The notes beneath the pieces were generated by a model. The model ran no database searches. It had not been told where the DNA came from and was given only the letters and a program-made list of their open reading frames with translations. This document shows, piece by piece, positions 63,384 to 64,000 of a stretch of 64,000 nucleotides of DNA (within the stretch, counting starts at the first letter, position 1; each line of letters begins with the position of its first letter). The stretch comes from Segetibacter aerophilus (GTDB lineage: Bacteria > Bacteroidota > Bacteroidia > Chitinophagales > Chitinophagaceae): positions 1 to 64,000 of the forward strand of contig NZ_BJYT01000011.1 in assembly GCF_007991655.1 (NCBI RefSeq), read 5' to 3'. A program made the position numbers and the translations under genes.

Positions 63384-63959
63384 TTATGCAAACTCTAAAT
63401 TATTTATTGCGTTCATCGTTCTTTGTAATCCGGTAAAAACAAAATCTTCTATTGTTTCCACACACTTTTCAATTTTCTTATTTACTATCGGCAACTCACT
63501 GCTTGTCCATTTACCGAGGACAAAATCTATTTGGAAACCTTTTGGATAATCACTTCCAATACCGAAACGGAGCTTTGGATACTTGTCGGTGCCTAGAGTA
63601 GCTTGTATATCTTTGAGGCCATTATGACCAGCATCACTGCCACTGCCTCTCAACCTGATTTTACTCAAGGGTAAAGCCAAATCGTCGACGATGGTGAGAG
63701 TATTCTCCAAACTGATTTTCTCTTTATCAAGATAAAACTTAAACGCCCTGCCACTTAAATTCATGTAAGTAGTAGGTTTGATACATACTAATATTTTTCC
63801 TCTAAACTTTATCTCAGCTACTTCTGCCAAACGTTCCGTTCTAAATAATCCTTTGTGCTTTGAAACAAGTGCTTCTGCAATATTGAAACCTATATTATGT
63901 CTTGTATCTATATATTCACCTCCCACGTTTCCTAGTCCAACAATTAAAAACTTGTTCAT
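63384..63959 (-). CDS. pth: Peptidyl-tRNA hydrolase
   Basis: Frees tRNA from peptidyl-tRNA that drops off the ribosome; essential in most bacteria. The 191-residue protein starts LIVGLGNVGGEYIDTRHNIGF, with the catalytic His in the TRHNIGF motif (about residue 21). TYMNLSG (about 65-71), VDDLALPLSKIRLR and GHNGLKD are the other conserved segments, with the Asn and Asp residues in place. The family usually has GLGNPGxxY; Val replaces Pro here, which is tolerated in related species. The ATG at 63959 begins the first strand directly. Upstream is cut by the window edge. Confidence 0.96.
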   Translation of the reverse strand: MNKFLIVGLGNVGGEYIDTRHNIGFNIAEALVSKHKGLFRTERLAEVAEIKFRGKILVCIKPTTYMNLSGRAFKFYLDKEKISLENTLTIVDDLALPLSKIRLRGSGSDAGHNGLKDIQATLGTDKYPKLRFGIGSDYPKGFQIDFVLGKWTSSELPIVNKKIEKCVETIEDFVFTGLQRTMNAINNLEFA

Positions 63960-64000
63960 CAGACAAAAATACTTTTTTACGATATATCGGTAATCCCATT

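Noticed and set aside
1-64000. tRNA, rRNA, CRISPR arrays, prophage or insertion-sequence transposases
   Set aside because: No cloverleaf-like or rRNA-like sequence, no regular direct-repeat array and no transposase, integrase or phage structural gene was found in either strand.

Overview
This window looks like a chromosomal segment from a member of the Bacteroidota, most likely the Chitinophagia/Chitinophagaceae. The evidence is a SusC/SusD pair, FG-GAP/ASPIC lipoproteins, a C-terminal type IX secretion sorting domain, an absence of strong Shine-Dalgarno sites, AT-rich spacers and short dispersed intergenic repeats. Almost every gene lies on the minus strand, so operons read from high to low coordinates. 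The species assignment is inference; no rRNA or tRNA gene is present to anchor it.

Layout from low to high coordinates. (1) 1-8628: a pentose-phosphate block. Read 5'->3' on the minus strand it is a ROK/polyphosphate-type glucokinase, transketolase, ribose-5-phosphate isomerase B, transaldolase, 6-phosphogluconate dehydrogenase, a small MarR-like protein, glucose-6-phosphate dehydrogenase and the start of 6-phosphogluconolactonase (cut by the window edge). Together these carry glucose to glucose-6-P and then through the oxidative and non-oxidative branches. (2) 9004-20910: a carbohydrate-uptake locus with SusC, SusD, a large FG-GAP/ASPIC lipoprotein, a GH130-type glycoside phosphorylase/hydrolase, a small secreted protein and an MFS sugar transporter. 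A strong hairpin terminator follows susD. (3) 21371-32830: a complete assimilatory sulfate-to-cysteine cluster: APS reductase, ATP sulfurylase CysD/CysN, serine acetyltransferase, cysteine synthase, siroheme methyltransferase, sulfite reductase flavoprotein and hemoprotein, and an unusual fusion of a siroheme-type dehydrogenase with a TSUP (TauE/SafE) permease. (4) 33534-61972: a long exopolysaccharide locus with a Wza-like lipoprotein, a Wzc-like tyrosine kinase, a flippase, a polymerase, about ten glycosyltransferases, two acyltransferases, a polysaccharide deacetylase with a predicted fascin-like tail, and a giant T9SS-exported repeat protein of about 2,080 residues. One methyltransferase is encoded on the opposite strand. 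(5) 62660-63959: housekeeping genes for an FAH-family hydrolase and peptidyl-tRNA hydrolase.

The most unusual items are the siroheme dehydrogenase-TSUP fusion, the giant protein whose last five repeats sit in an exact 240-bp register, the deacetylase with a predicted beta-trefoil tail, and a family of about 20-bp motifs found five times in spacers of the metabolic half of the window. I saw no CRISPR array, prophage, insertion sequence, rRNA or tRNA. The exopolysaccharide genes look more AT-rich by eye than the metabolic genes.
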